From assembly GCA_014773175.1 (NCBI GenBank), contig VXCM01000428.1:1-64000 (forward strand): a stretch of DNA of 64,000 nucleotides. Direction: 5' to 3'. The translations under genes and the position numbers were made by a program. This stretch comes from Lucifuga dentata (lineage: Eukaryota; Chordata; Actinopteri; Ophidiiformes; Bythitidae). The notes under the pieces were generated by a model. That model made no database searches and had not been told where the DNA came from. It saw only the letters and a list, made by a program, of their open reading frames with translations. This document shows, in pieces, positions 13,201-24,300 of the stretch (positions are counted from its first letter, which is position 1; each line of letters starts with the position of its first letter).

Positions 13201-14074
13201 CTGCTCGCAAAATTAACACTGGCTCCTTTTTTAAGACTGAACATACATTAGTGACATTTGAGGAAAATTACTCTAGGTTATGTTGCCGATATCAGAAAAG
13301 AGGCATAACGGGATGTCCTTTCATTTCGTTTTAGAGTACACGTTGTCTTCAGCAGTCTCAAGGCATTTTGCAAGTTTGAGATCACCTTTGCTGTCAGTTT
13401 GATCCACCACCTCTGTGACCTTCAAGTGCAGAGCTTCAAAAATGTCATTGGCAGCACAACGTAAGTATGAATTTAGCACAGAGTTAGATTTGAGACACAT
13501 ACTATTTGTCTCTTCGTGTGGAAAGATGCACAACTGGTACGAAACCTGTTGATAGCAATATGCTTTGGTATCACACAGTAATAGTGTAGCTTAGAGCAAA
13601 AATCTCCATTAAGATTTCCTGACCACTAAAGGGGAGAAACTCCAAAACAAACTCAAAGTAAGAGTCTCATTATTAGCAAGTTCTTGAGTATTTTTCGCAA
13701 ACACAGCATATGAACTGACGCTTGAACAGAATCAAACTCAGGCTTCTTCATTAAAACTCAGATATACCATATCTACAAGAAACTAGGCAGCTAAATGCTT
13801 TGCTTCCTTTCACCCTGCCATGATCTATAACCTTGTTGCAGTAGAAAATGATCTCCTGTAAATGCAAAACAAAAAGGCATTTTATGGAAATGCCCTGAAA
13901 TGTTTGATTGAACAGATCACTTAGTTTTCTTTTGTATTTTTGTATGCAGTTACCATTTGATATTCATGTCTTTGCAGGCTCCAACAGATTGAAGAAATTG
14001 TGGCTTCATTTGCTCCAGCCAAGAACCTGTTGACGAAGATCGTCAAGAAGATTCACAATACACTGCTTTGTTGA
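1252..14074 (+). CDS. knl1: Kinetochore scaffold 1 (KNL1/CASC5/Blinkin), complete
   Basis: KNL1 is the outer-kinetochore scaffold of the KMN network. It binds PP1, recruits BUB3-BUB1/BUBR1 through phosphorylated MELT motifs, and binds ZWINT and the MIS12 complex through its C-terminus. Coding exons joined in frame: 1252-1280, 1497-1533, 1640-1699, 1896-1978, 2060-2112, 2276-2297, 2434-2477, 2727-2779, 3663-4266, 4994-5015, 5161-5186, 5274-5326, 5462-6164, 6483-6535, 6899-9280, 9382-9511, 9637-9695, 9785-9883, 9987-10102, 10276-10366, 11135-11251, 11346-11433, 11522-11584, 11666-11705, 11843-11947, 12132-12232, 12445-12507, 12845-12954, 13047-13168, 13335-13460, 13978-14074. They sum to 5751 nt, or 1916 residues; human KNL1 is about 2340. 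All junctions are GT/AG with matching phase. The start ATG has A at -3 and G at +4. Order: SILK/RVSF motifs, MELT array (about residues 128-1080), basic segment, coiled coil (about 1574-1710), RWD region to the end. Identity is very secure; single junctions of tiny exons are less so. Confidence 0.95.
1531..1946 (+). other. knl1: PP1-docking module: SILK-like and RVSF motifs
   Basis: Residues 21-25 read S-S-I-L-K across an intron (serine codon at 1531-1533, ILK at 1640-1648), matching the [S/G]ILK docking motif. Residues 56-59 read RVSF (1935-1946) within a basic stretch. The same pair in the same order is the known PP1-binding module at the KNL1 N-terminus, where Aurora B phosphorylation of the serines releases PP1. 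A second basic site, RKSIRF, lies between them at residues 28-33 and contains a possible Aurora B target serine. Confidence 0.9.
2546..2650 (+). mobile_element. LINE 3' end fragment in a knl1 intron
   Basis: The + strand reads EEAEDRVRWRQMIRCGDR then a stop (TGA at 2615-2617), followed by GAAGGGAAAAGCCGAAAGG and a GAAGAA-rich tail. The DRxRWRxxI pattern is typical of the C-terminus of a LINE reverse transcriptase, and the tail is a common fish repeat ending. Only the last ~100 bp are present, as expected of a 5'-truncated insertion. Confidence 0.6.
2865..3455. mobile_element. TTAA-flanked MITE, family A, copy 1 (knl1 intron)
   Basis: The left end TTAAAGGGCCGTGCTGG and right end CTGGTAAGGCCCTTTAA are inverted repeats. 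They continue inward to TTTGCATGTTTGAGCCC and its complement. The 591-bp element has TTAA at both ends and no coding capacity, so it is non-autonomous. At least ten relatives occur in the window. Confidence 0.75.
3663..4266 (+). repeat. knl1: knl1 large MELT repeat, copy 1 (one exon)
   Basis: This exon holds, in order, MELT 1 (MDLT, 3723-3734), MELT 2 (MDVT, 3858-3869, followed by the HTVNI tail), a KI-like motif GFTSFLASLSK near 3909-3947, an EKPV linker, and MELT 3 (MDMT, 4188-4199) after a CPED lead-in and followed by AQTGHIL. The same order recurs in copies 2-4. MELT threonines are phosphorylated by MPS1 and then bind BUB3-BUB1. Confidence 0.88.
4806..4860. repeat. (TA)n-rich microsatellite with TATG interruptions
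   Basis: This is a run of alternating T and A with TATGTATC interruptions, followed by a T-run, in the knl1 intron before the duplicated 22-nt exon. Confidence 0.9.
4994..6164 (+). repeat. knl1: knl1 exon module duplicated with MELT repeat copy 2
   Basis: Three short exons at 4994-5015, 5161-5186 and 5274-5326 correspond to the earlier exons 2276-2297, 2434-2477 and 2727-2779. The outer pairs have identical lengths (22 and 53 nt), all share phases, and peptides are related, such as RVQM at both second exons and LHTSQQRHK versus LHASQQRHK. They lead into a MELT exon (5462-6164) with MELT 4 (MDIT, 5528-5539), a KI-like GFKDFLASLFK near 5708-5743, an EKPV linker and MELT 5 (MDMT, 5984-5995). 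The second MELT of the unit has decayed here. The block is a tandem intragenic duplication. Confidence 0.85.
6483..7630 (+). repeat. knl1: knl1 MELT repeat copy 3 with partial lead-in exon
   Basis: Only the third short lead-in exon is kept here (6483-6535, 53 nt, same length and phase as 2727-2779 and 5274-5326). The start of the large exon at 6899 holds a decayed first MELT (ATDVVASGS), MELT 6 (MDIS, 7073-7084), a KI-like GFKNLITSISK near 7257-7292, an EKP linker and MELT 7 (MDMT, 7535-7546). MELT 6 has serine in place of threonine, which may still be phosphorylatable. Confidence 0.83.
7636..8260 (+). repeat. knl1: knl1 MELT repeat copy 4 (fused in the same exon)
   Basis: The fourth unit directly follows the third with no intron. 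It has MELT 8 (MDMT, 7655-7666, with HTVNI), MELT 9 (MDMT, 7772-7783), a KI-like GFKNFFGDFSK near 7950-7985, a KKPL linker, and MELT 10 (MDMT, 8216-8227) with a PEDD lead-in and AQTAHIL tail. Loss of the intervening intron and lead-in exons explains why this exon reaches 2382 nt. Confidence 0.83.
8230..9280 (+). other. knl1: knl1 linker after the MELT array with basic NLS-like clusters
   Basis: The last third of the giant exon lacks MELT motifs. It contains serine-rich basic patches (NRRLSLADLQSKVRRLS; KTTRLMSRLSMGG) and a basic cluster GKKRPLPEDQ followed by EKRIKP near its end, which resembles a bipartite nuclear localisation signal. The RxLS patches fit CDK or Aurora-type phosphorylation, but that is inference. 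Confidence 0.6.
11135..14074 (+). other. knl1: knl1 C-terminal coiled coil and tandem RWD region
   Basis: Exons 11135-11251 to 11843-11947 encode a Lys/Glu/Leu-rich helix, the expected ZWINT-binding coiled coil. Exons 12132-14074 encode the globular end: EWKFGETRDN, then TFLHDTLHLVLVYE, then HAHLVHTLLSQYF, then SRCRLLGEELRLLKLWGG, then FCKFEITF. These align in order with the human KNL1 C-terminus that folds as two RWD domains and binds NSL1/MIS12. The frame across exons 12132-12232, 12445-12507 and 12845-12954 was set by that similarity. Confidence 0.85.
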
Positions 14075-14745
14075 GACTGGTAATGTCCAGTGCAGAATTT
14101 TAAAGATAAATAGATACAGTTTGAGTTAATCTGTCAGTTTTGATGATGGAAAAATGAAAAAAAAAGTACAAGAAATCCAAGACCTGTTCTGAATAAGTGC
14201 CCAAAACTGTTTCATTTGTGTGATACTGTTTCCTCTTGGCATCGTACACAAATGACTTCTGTGTACTTCACTTTCCAGTGACTACTTTTGTTGCTGCATA
14301 TGTGACATTTTTAAAATCAGTCAATTTACACTGTTATAATAGTACATTGGTTTTCCACAGTAACAACATGCAGTTGGGCTTTTTTTCTCTTTTTAATTGA
14401 ACATATTCCATCAGAGATTTGCAGCAGTGGTAAACTGTACTGCAGACCATCTTCCATTGTTTGAGACCGCAGGCTCTCGAGTTTCCACGAGATGGCGATA
14501 ATAGCCTAATTTCCCAGTACTGTAGTTCTGTATAGGGACACAGCTTCATACTGAAGAAGCAAACAGCGTTGATTGGCTGATAACATGTACACACATTTAT
14601 ATTTGAAATAAGGTTCAACAAAATGCTGCACATGCTATATTTTATTGTGAGCATTACTGAAAATATGTGTAAATATAGTAATGACCTCCTTGTTGTATGA
14701 AATAGTAAACCAAATGCTAAATAAAATATCTGTGGTTGTAAATCA
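14075..14745 (+). terminator. knl1: knl1 3' UTR and polyadenylation signal
   Basis: After the TGA at 14072-14074 there is about 650 nt of AT-rich sequence. A canonical AATAAA at 14720-14725 is followed by a TGTGGTTG stretch that fits a downstream GU-rich element. No other canonical AATAAA lies nearer the stop codon. Confidence 0.6.
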
Positions 14746-17700
14746 CATTTTCTTCGGTGTCTTGTAAATTTTGAAAATGCAAGTTTTTTGTTTATTTTGA
14801 TAATTTGATGTAGAAACATTTTCTGATTCAGTCCATGCTTCTGGAAAATTTTGATGGTGTATAAAAAGATGCAAGTTCCACCGAAATACCCAATGTATAC
14901 AAAATAATTTAGCAGAATGGTTTATTTCAGTTTCTATATGCAACTATTCAGTCTTTTCCATTTGCATATATGCTTAGAAAACATTGGATAAGAATTGTTT
15001 GAGAATGGCAGAGATTGTCAAACATCGTCTTGCACTGTACAACATCTGCCTCTCAAACTCTCTTTCAACTTCATTTAATATGTTTTTCTGCAGTATCTCC
15101 CATAAATACAGATAGACTTTTCTATGACAATAGTCTGACAGTATTGCCATCAGTATTGCTACTGCCAGCACTTCACAGATTTACTATAACAGGTGTACAT
15201 CTCAAAGGGAGACCAAGCAGTAGTAAGAAAGACACAGCGTAACTGCATGGCTTGTATTTGTTGCCTTTAGTTGATTAAACCCCAAAACAAAACCAAAATG
15301 AGCCAAAACCCCCTCTTTTTTGGCTACTTATTATATGTTTAAGCTTGAAAGAGTATAAAGTCAAGCCTAAAATGTTGTATGATGATAATTGTGAACAACA
15401 ACTGTGATCCATGTTTATTTGCACAACCATTTAAATCCATACCTCCAAACTAGATCCTGAATGTCTCAATTTCAGTTCATTGATATTCTGGCTGCAGCTT
15501 GGTTATTCTTGAGAGGCCCTGTAAAGATGTAATAACATTTACTAGGCACTGCCAGTTCAAGAGTGGAAACCATCTCTTAAGTTTTCTGCATTCACAGCTC
15601 TTTATATGATTATGTTTTAATGAGGAAAACAGTCTTTGAAGGATCTGCTACATCACTTTTCACAACCAATTAGACCAATATGGGATTTACTGGTGTGTTT
15701 AAAGAATTTACACTTGATTCCAGAAAATGCTGTTTTCAATTACTTGCTGGATTTTTTTTTTTTTTTTTTTANTTTTTTTTTTTTTTTTTTTAATTCTATG
15801 GGCCAGGCAACATTAACAGATTTGCAGCATAATCTAAATTTCCGTAAAACATTTTTAAAGCCATTTCTTAACTTTAACCTTAAGTTCAAATTGTGTGAGT
15901 AAATCTTCTTGGCAAAGACAGGAAGGCACCAGAATTACTGGATCAAACAAAGAAACTCACCTGTGTAGGTTTTATGCTGCTATTTAGCTGCAAAAACCTC
16001 AAAAAGATGAACATTTGCATGTTCTTGGTGTGCACAGCCTATTTGCCACAGCTAAGGCATGACTGACATGGACAGTGTCCAGCAGTCATTTGAAAGGACA
16101 AACAGCCTGGGCAAAGCTGTTGTGGTTGGGGGGTAGCAATGACCTTCCACTCTTGAAGCCCACGTCAAGGGTCAAAGTGGACTTTGCAAACCATCACCCT
16201 CGAATGAGCCGTCAGGGAAGATGAGCTCCTCCTTCCTTTCCTCCCCCAGGAGCAACTCCTGTCAAACCACAGAGGATACGCAGGGTTTTCATGCAGGAGG
16301 AAATTTGGCCAAAGTGGCATTTGGGTCTCCTGACCTGAGCCTTGGAGGAGGTGGGGGTGGGGTCAACTCAATTTCATTTTGATTGACCCATCAGGGGAAT
16401 TTTCATCAGTTGCACTTGCGAAACTGATTGGTTCATAATACAATATGACAATACAATTAGATTTTTTTTCTCTGATTAAGTAAATTTAATACAATGAATT
16501 CCAATTTCCATATAACTGGTTTCATGGTTGCCATGTCAATGTATATTTTTATAAATATTTCTCAATCCTAATGTGATTACCTGATTAAATACTGTTTGCT
16601 TTGAAAATACTGTACTTCTGTGGACGTTGGTTTTGGACTCCAGCCGGAGTCACTTTCCAACCAGATGCTAGGGTTTAACGCTCATACTCCACACCAAAAA
16701 CACAAACACAATTACAATACCACTGCTACAAAAAAAAAAAAAAAAAAAAATTTCCTCCATCTCCTATTTCAGCACTGTCTCAACACAAATGAGTATCAAA
16801 TTCTGCCAAACAACAATCTGTCGAAGAACTTTGAACAACTGGAAAAGTTCCTCAATCAGTCTGTTTCATCTTTACGTAGCTGTATACATTTTAAAAAATC
16901 TGCAAAAGCCTTATCTTTTTAACCTGCACACACTCAACTGTTATTACTGCAGGAAAGAAAATACAAAAAGCTAAAACACACCCTATGCGCATTGAGCACT
17001 CACAACAAGAAAAAGGGACAAATTGGCCAATTAAAATGTATTCAATATAATAAGTGAGTTTTTTATGTTTACAGTGTAGTAACATCAAGAGCTTTTTTTT
17101 TTAATACATTATAATGAAAAAGGTAAAACATCATTGTTTTTCTATTCTGAATGACAAAAATAACAGTATATCTCATGATTTCGATTAAATTATGTGGCCA
17201 GACATTGACACGAAACCAAAGGTCTAACACTATAAAGAAAAACATTTGGCCTCCAATAGCCTGTTTTAAATCTATTTACCCACAGATCCAATGGCAGTAT
17301 TTCACCTCAGTAACCTTATCAGTGCCCTGCATTGACAACAGCAAGGAGGAAGCTAGAGGTGGTAAAATTGATTTTGGAAGATGGAAAATTGCATTGTGAT
17401 TTCATTTGGATTAAATTCTAAACACACCCACACTCGCCTGACATGGAAAGAAAGAAATTACATCGTAAATAATAACTCATGTCAATGACATGTCAGCATT
17501 GATAAGCGGTTCATGTAATATTGTATGAGCCACTTTGCTGTTGTTGACAGAGGAATCCTCAGGAAAGAAGTCAAGCATCGCAAACCCTACACCTGCTCCC
17601 TTTGCTCTGTCTCAGCTGCAGTGTTGATTTCTCTAAAGATTATAGTGCTTTTGGTTGTCAAACACTCACTCCTTACTCATATATTCCCCAGATTGAATAC

Positions 17701-19582
17701 TGCTTTATCGTAAAGATCAGTAGCTTAGTCTGATGTTAAAGATCTTTGTTCTGAGCAAAATTATTCCAAAATGGTCCTAAAAATTGTCCAGTTCTTCTTA
17801 ATTTTAACTGTAGCAATAATATAACTTTTGTGCTCATCACAAATGAGCTGAGATTTAAACCATGGAAAGTGAAAAAATGGGAGTGAAGTTTTCTGAGTCT
17901 GGAATTCAGTTTAGACACGCCACGCCCNAAAAAAAAAAAAAAATTCATTTTTTGTGATAGTTCAAGATACCTATTAATCAAGCAAACAGAGCAGCAAAAT
18001 GTACCTTCTTTCAGCTTTCATGTATTCTTAGTTTTTAAAATAACCACAAAAAAGTGACTCTAACTAGACATGGTGAATAGGCCACAGTATGCTTAAATAC
18101 AGAGAAGCATTGTTTGCTCTGGTACAGAATACAGTAGTCATTTCTGATGGCGTCCCCCAAGACTCTATTATGGGTCCACTGTTGTTTGGGTTTACCTGGA
18201 TTTCTTGTAGTGAAATTCATCCATATGTCAGTCTTCATAAAATAAATTTACCAGTTTGATGTATAAGCTGCCATAGACTTCCATTAAAGAAACAAAGGGG
18301 CAGCATAGGTTTTTATTTTGGTTACCAGAAGTGAAAAGCTTGGTTATTATTATAACTTTACTGTACATCAACCAGTGTTTGTTTTTTTTTTATTTCAAAT
18401 GAGCATGGAATAGTTGAATAACTGTATCAAAGGTGTGATGGAATTTGTAAATACAGTATGTTTGATGATAAACAGCACATCTACAGTAAATGTGCAGAAG
18501 CTCTTTCTCTTACAATATATGGCAAAGTTTCATTAGTGGCTGATTAAAGACATTTAAAGAGGAATAGAATGCTAAGTTACAGTAAACCAATAACTCGCTG
18601 CAATTGTATGACTGACTGCCAACACCTCCAGTCTACAATAAGAGGCCTCCATTGTCCCTCCCTTCCTTTGGCCTTGGTAGCCATGTTTGTGCGCAGAACA
18701 AACCAGCCACCTCTTATCATAACTATCTAACAGGGCTGCTGGGGTCCAGCTGTGACAGCTTCATTCATGCAGTTAGAAAAAGAGAAAGGCTACACTGTTT
18801 AAACAAAGTGCTGCACTTTCTATACAGGCCCAGAGGAAGGACCTGCATTGTAGCAATGACACAATGGTTTCATTCTTTAAGCATTACTGCCAAGCATATA
18901 ATGTTGTCTCTAAAAGAAATATGGCATGAGAATAAGCATTAAACTGTCTGCTCCCTTGGTACATCTATACTTAAGCCTATACATGTGTACGCTGAGCAGT
19001 TGTGTGTGTATTCAAGTTGAACAAAGGCTACATCACTTTTTATTACCTCTGATGAACCAAAAGTTGGTTGTACTCAATGTGAACTTCATTGCATTAAACT
19101 ATGTGATCACGCAAAGTGTTACCGCCTCTGTTTCGTTTATGAATAAGTGAGCAAAATTTAGGGCTGATAGTCCACAGTCATAGTTACTGCATGGCACCGT
19201 GGGAAAATAATGTAAGGAAAGCTCTCATGCTTTAATAAAGCACAAAGAACACATGTACATGTACATTGGTGGAAACAGGTTTGAAATATCTTACTGCAAG
19301 AACAATCAATCATTCAGTAATGTCAACCATGATAAAAAAAAAAAAAAAAAAAAANGTTCCCTGTAGTTTAAGTTAAAAAAAAAAAAAGTTTTCATCTGTG
19401 TTGATGTTATTCATAGTTTTCTAAATAAAAGCCTTTATTCCAGTTGCCTTTTTTTAAAGATGAAAAACAGGAAAACGCAGACTAGTAAATATAGCGAGAC
19501 TATATAAAGGATGTCCAAGGATGCACATATTTGGCTGGGATGTATACATGTACTGTATCTGAGAAATATCTGTTAAGAGGGA

Positions 19583-19583
19583 C

Positions 19584-19626
<43 letters not shown>
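19583..19626. repeat. (GA)n microsatellite
   Basis: This is a GAGA run with one AAA interruption, directly visible. Confidence 0.95.
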
Positions 19627-22600
19627 CTACGATGTCAGAGAGAGAACTTGAGATATGATAGGTATGGTCAGTAGTTCATCCTGTGACTATAAGAGGCACT
19701 CAGGTTGCAGGAAAACGGTGAAATAAAGGACATAATTACAGAAGAGGCTCTCTGCAGGGACAATCTCTACCAAACACTGTTAACTCTGTCTGTGCGTACT
19801 GGCAACCTGAGTCAAAGACAGAGGGACTGAACTATCCCTTCGGCTGTTTGCATGTCTCTAAAACAGTTGACTTCAGATGTCACTGTCATACATTCATGTC
19901 CTGCCATTCCGCTCATTCACAGACATCCTGCAGAACTGTGCAGCCAGAGCTAAGGTTAGAGGACATCTTAATTGGTCCTTGGTGGCAGGTAATTAGTGCT
20001 GACGACATGTGCTTCCATAGAGATGCAAATGCCATAGATACGGCTACATCCCAATCCTCATCCCATACACACACCCCCACATACAAATAAAGACTATGTG
20101 ACCCAAGGAGTTGTCACATTCTCTGGCTATTCTTGGGAAAAGACAATAGGTCTGGCTTGTTAAAATAGGCTGCTGCTCAGCAGGGGGACAGAGAAGCTGC
20201 AGCAGCTGTTCCATAGTAAATTAAGACAGAAACATCAAGCTTCAGTGGTCTCATCAGTCTCAGAAGCCCCTAATCCAGAGGTTTTCCTGCTTCAGAGGGG
20301 GCTACTGCATCTCATTAGCAGGGGAGCGATTAATTAAAACATTTCTTAGATATCTATGGACTTGCAACTGCATTGATATCTACATAGAAGGAAAGTTGCA
20401 TTGTTCTGAAAACCCATTAAAAACACATGTGGCATCATAAAATGCATTCAATTAAAATAACAGTAAATGTCCATATAAAATATTTATTTATTTACTGCAG
20501 CTTATCATATTGGTCTGTTTTATTGCAGCTTTAGTTCAACATTACCAATTACAAATGACTTATTTTACGTTATCATTTAAAATTTTTGTTTTATGTGTTG
20601 TCTTATCATTTAACAATTTTGTGTTATAGGCTTTGAATTTCCTTTGTATCTCCTCAGCAGTTGTGTCACTTTCCCTCTGAAAAGATTTCTGTGTCTCAAA
20701 GTTTCAGGTGTTAGAGTAGTTATTGCATAATAATAATAATAATAATCATCATCATCATCATCATATTATTGTATTATTTATATACCCTAAAACACCCTCT
20801 TTTTGTCTCTTGGAAGCACCGTCCACTTATAGCAAATTATTTCAGAGTAACTTCCAGTTACACAGAAACCAGCCACAATAGCTTCATTTAACCTCACCCA
20901 AATGCCATTTCAATTCTATTTGTATCCATGGAAGACAAACAAGTACCAGGAACCCCAGCAAGTTTAAAGCATTGTGGGTGAGGTGCCTATTCTCTGGTGG
21001 AATAATGATGACAAAACAGGAATTCTGACCTTGTTTGGGGAATACATCCTGGGGCACACAAGTGACAAGGGAACAGAACAAGAATAGCTTTTCCTAAAAA
21101 TATAAGGGTCTGACAGTGGAGGTTTTCCATTACAATAGCCTTGAGAGTTGGGTTTTGCAGAGGAGGTGGGGTTTTCTTTTCAGGAGACAACCCTAATCCT
21201 TAATTTAGGCCTTGATTGGAAGGGAGGTACTGTTGAAGCAGCCATTTTTATCCTGGCCCAGCCATGTGCCACACACCTGGCTGCACTGTGCGTAGTGCCT
21301 GTAGATTCTCAATCCTGGTCCATGGGGCCCACAGCACTGCATATTTTCCATATCTCCCTGCTCTACCACACCCTGAATTGTATTTATTTGAAGAATTGGT
21401 GCTCCTCAGGTTTTGACTGGCAAAGCACACCTGATTTAGCTCATCAGGTGCGACTAGCAGGGAGATAAGGAAAAGATGCAGTGTTACGTAAGTCTTGAGG
21501 AGTAGAACTGAGAATCTATAGTGAAGTTCTGCTCATCTTTTTAAAGTGATCATGCTCTGCTTTGAAGTTGAATAGATGCTGATATAAAAGGCTCAAATGC
21601 AGAGTGAATTTCAAAGCAAAATTAAAGTCTGTAACACATTTACAGCATGTGCTTATTTGCACTCCAGCAGGGGTAGATATTAGTCAGTTGACAGAGCATT
21701 TTACTTCACCTAGCACTGACTTCTTGTACCCGTGTCTACACCCACGGCTTCTTGAGAGATATCTTCATGTGTTGCTGTCTTCACCACGGATTCCCAATCA
21801 AATCCTCACATACCTCAACTACATACAGATTTCTATGCTGTTATCAAGTGCCCTCCTGACACATGCCACTATTTTGAAATCTATAGGCTTGCGTGGGAAG
21901 ATTTAGGAGTGTCTCCTGGACAAGGCGAGCGGCGACTGAACGTCCAGACTGGTGGACGGGTGGATACTGGTCATCTTAACCCACACCCTGAATCCGCTAA
22001 CAGAGGTACAGCAGCCACCTTAGCTAAGTGCATTCCCTGAGGCCCTGGTCCAAATCCCTGCTTGACCCTGGCTGATAAACTATGCTATGGATAGACCACA
22101 AGAGGGTTTTCCCTTTAAAGTAGAGGTGAGTTCAAAGTTTCCAAAAAACAAATAGTTTTTTGGGGGGAGTTTTTTNTTTTTTTTTTTTTTTTTTTTTTGT
22201 TTTTGTTTTTTTGGACCAAATATGTTTTTTTCTTCATGCAAAACATCAGAGTCTCACCCAGCATTCATATTTTTCTCCAACATTTAATTCTTGTCAAGGT
22301 GGGAAAGCTCAAACAACCAATATGATGATCATCAAAATGTTACATTAGAATGAAGTCACCTTAAATACTTAGATAGAGAGAGATAGAATAAGACAGGAGG
22401 GATGTGATGAAGAGAGACAGAAGGACAGAAAAAGAAGAAGAGCAGGACGGACAATATAGGAACAGACAGAAAGAGACTTGGTGACTTCAGGAGGCTCCAG
22501 GTTTGGCGTTCTGTTAAGCCCAAGGAAGTCTGGCCTGTATCAGCTGCCTGCAGACAGTAATTGCTAATGACTGCGAAGGCCCTGCACCAACATGTTCTTG

Positions 22601-23236
22601 GAAGGATAGGATTAACACGCTTTGGGTACCTCGGACCAGAATTGAGGAGCAGATAAGAATTTTGGGGGCCTTTGGGAGGTAATGTTCAAATGAGGCTCTC
22701 TGGAGAGGATACATCAAGAGGTCATGGCATGAAAGTTCACCTTGTAGCTTGACAAGGAGTAGATTTCACATTTCTTTTGGTGTGTGATGGCTTGTTTTGC
22801 TCAAAGAAGTTCAAAAATGTATTTCCTAGTTTGCAAATATGTGATGAAACAAACCATTATGCCATTTTCAAATGCTACAAGGCAATCAGTAACATACTGT
22901 AAATGTCACATTTAAAAAACAAACAAACTTTTAACTGTCTCCTTCAGCTGAGTCAGTGCAACATAAAATATAAGAACATTTGTCGCTTCCATCAGTTGAA
23001 TAAGTAAGTGCAGGTATATTACTGAGGTTATTAACTTTTCTTTATGAACATGAACATGCAATCATGCAAACACCTTCTACAATGTCTGATAGAGCTTTTG
23101 TTGAGCCGTATTTCTCTTTCCATTATGACAGTCCCNCCCCCCCCCCCCCCCACACACACACACACACTTTTTAAAGAGAGAATGGTGAAGGTGTTGGTCA
23201 ACAGGTCAAAATTAAGGTCAAGATCTTCAATTCTGT

Positions 23237-23263
23237 CTGATGAAGCCCTTGCTGGTCAAAACG
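23237..23263 (+). ncRNA. degenerate hammerhead-ribozyme-like motif
   Basis: CTGATGA at 23237-23243 is followed by AGCC...GGT, able to form a short stem, and then AAAAC where an active hammerhead has GAAAC. The pattern resembles ribozyme motifs carried by Penelope-like retroelements. The missing G suggests a dead copy. Confidence 0.25.
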
Positions 23264-23378
23264 ATGCATCGATAAATACTTAGCAATTTTCTAAATTCTC
23301 TCTTTTTCCACATGCAAATATACAAGAAAACACTTTACAAAGAAGCAGATAACGTCAAATATTCATCTAATCGGCATT

Positions 23379-23519
23379 TCTTTGAACTGTGAGAGGAAAT
23401 CAGAGCACCTGGAGGAAATCCACACAGACTCATGGGGAACATTCAATCACAGAAAGATCTCAGCTGGATTAGAACCTAGGACCTCCTTGATGTAAGGTAA
23501 TGGTGCTAATCTGCAGAGA
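23379..23519 (-). mobile_element. tRNA-derived SINE fragment, reverse strand
   Basis: Read on the minus strand, the stretch contains GATTAGCACCATTACC followed by GGTCCTAGGTTCTAATCC, a B-box-like segment, then a body related to the SINE at 34716. It is diverged, with several mismatches in the body. Confidence 0.6.
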
Positions 23520-24202
23520 ATATACCAGGAAATAGCATTATAAATGTATATGTGCCGCTTTTGTCTTCTTCTCTTTTTTGCTTCTTTGTATGTTGGTTTC
23601 ATCGCACCCCATTGTTCATCTGCAGTGGTTGATGCCTGTGAGAACAGCAGCCGACCATAGCATGGTAATTCCTGTACAATGCTTCAAGTCAGCAGTCCCT
23701 CCCATCTTATCGGGACCTGCAGCTTGGCCAGATCGTGCAATATAAGGTGGGCTTGCTCAGAAAAGAGACGCCAGTTCTTTTTTTGTGGGTCCACATATTG
23801 TTTTGTCTTGGCCTGTATTTATTTAGATGTAAATCAGTGAGCAAAAGTGTTACATCCTGTCCTTGTGTTGTGGGCTGGGTGGACTGAGGCTCATTGTGGA
23901 GGAAGTCAGTCCCATCAAGATTGGAGCAGTACAGATTGTTTTCCATTATAAGGCTGTTTAATGATGTGAGAGGTTGACATCATTCAGCCTTGCCTTCTGA
24001 GGTTTAGATGGTGAGAAAGAGCTTCCACACCCATTGTATCCATTACTAGGCATTGTAAGAATGGTGGACGTCTTATCATTTTTGATCTAATAATAAGCTT
24101 TATTGTGCATCTAATGTGTGCATATGTTTTTTGCTTACTCTTGTATTAAAGTAGTAAAATATTTTCATGCTATTACTGCATAAATGATACGAAATCACAT
24201 AA

Positions 24203-24257
24203 AAACACACACACACACACACACACACATACACACAAAAACACCATGAAAAAAANA

Positions 24258-24298
<41 letters not shown>

Positions 24299-24300
24299 AC
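24203..24300. repeat. (CA)n microsatellite, duplicated at an N join
   Basis: Two CA runs, each followed by ACAAAAACACCATGAAAA, flank a single N at 24256. The identical flanks suggest one locus represented twice. Confidence 0.85.

Noticed and set aside
14334..14819. 161-residue open frame on the minus strand
   Set aside because: It overlaps the knl1 3' UTR, is low in complexity and resembles no protein family.
20728..20766. CRISPR-like short repeats
   Set aside because: Simple AAT and ATC microsatellite in a vertebrate genome; no spacers.
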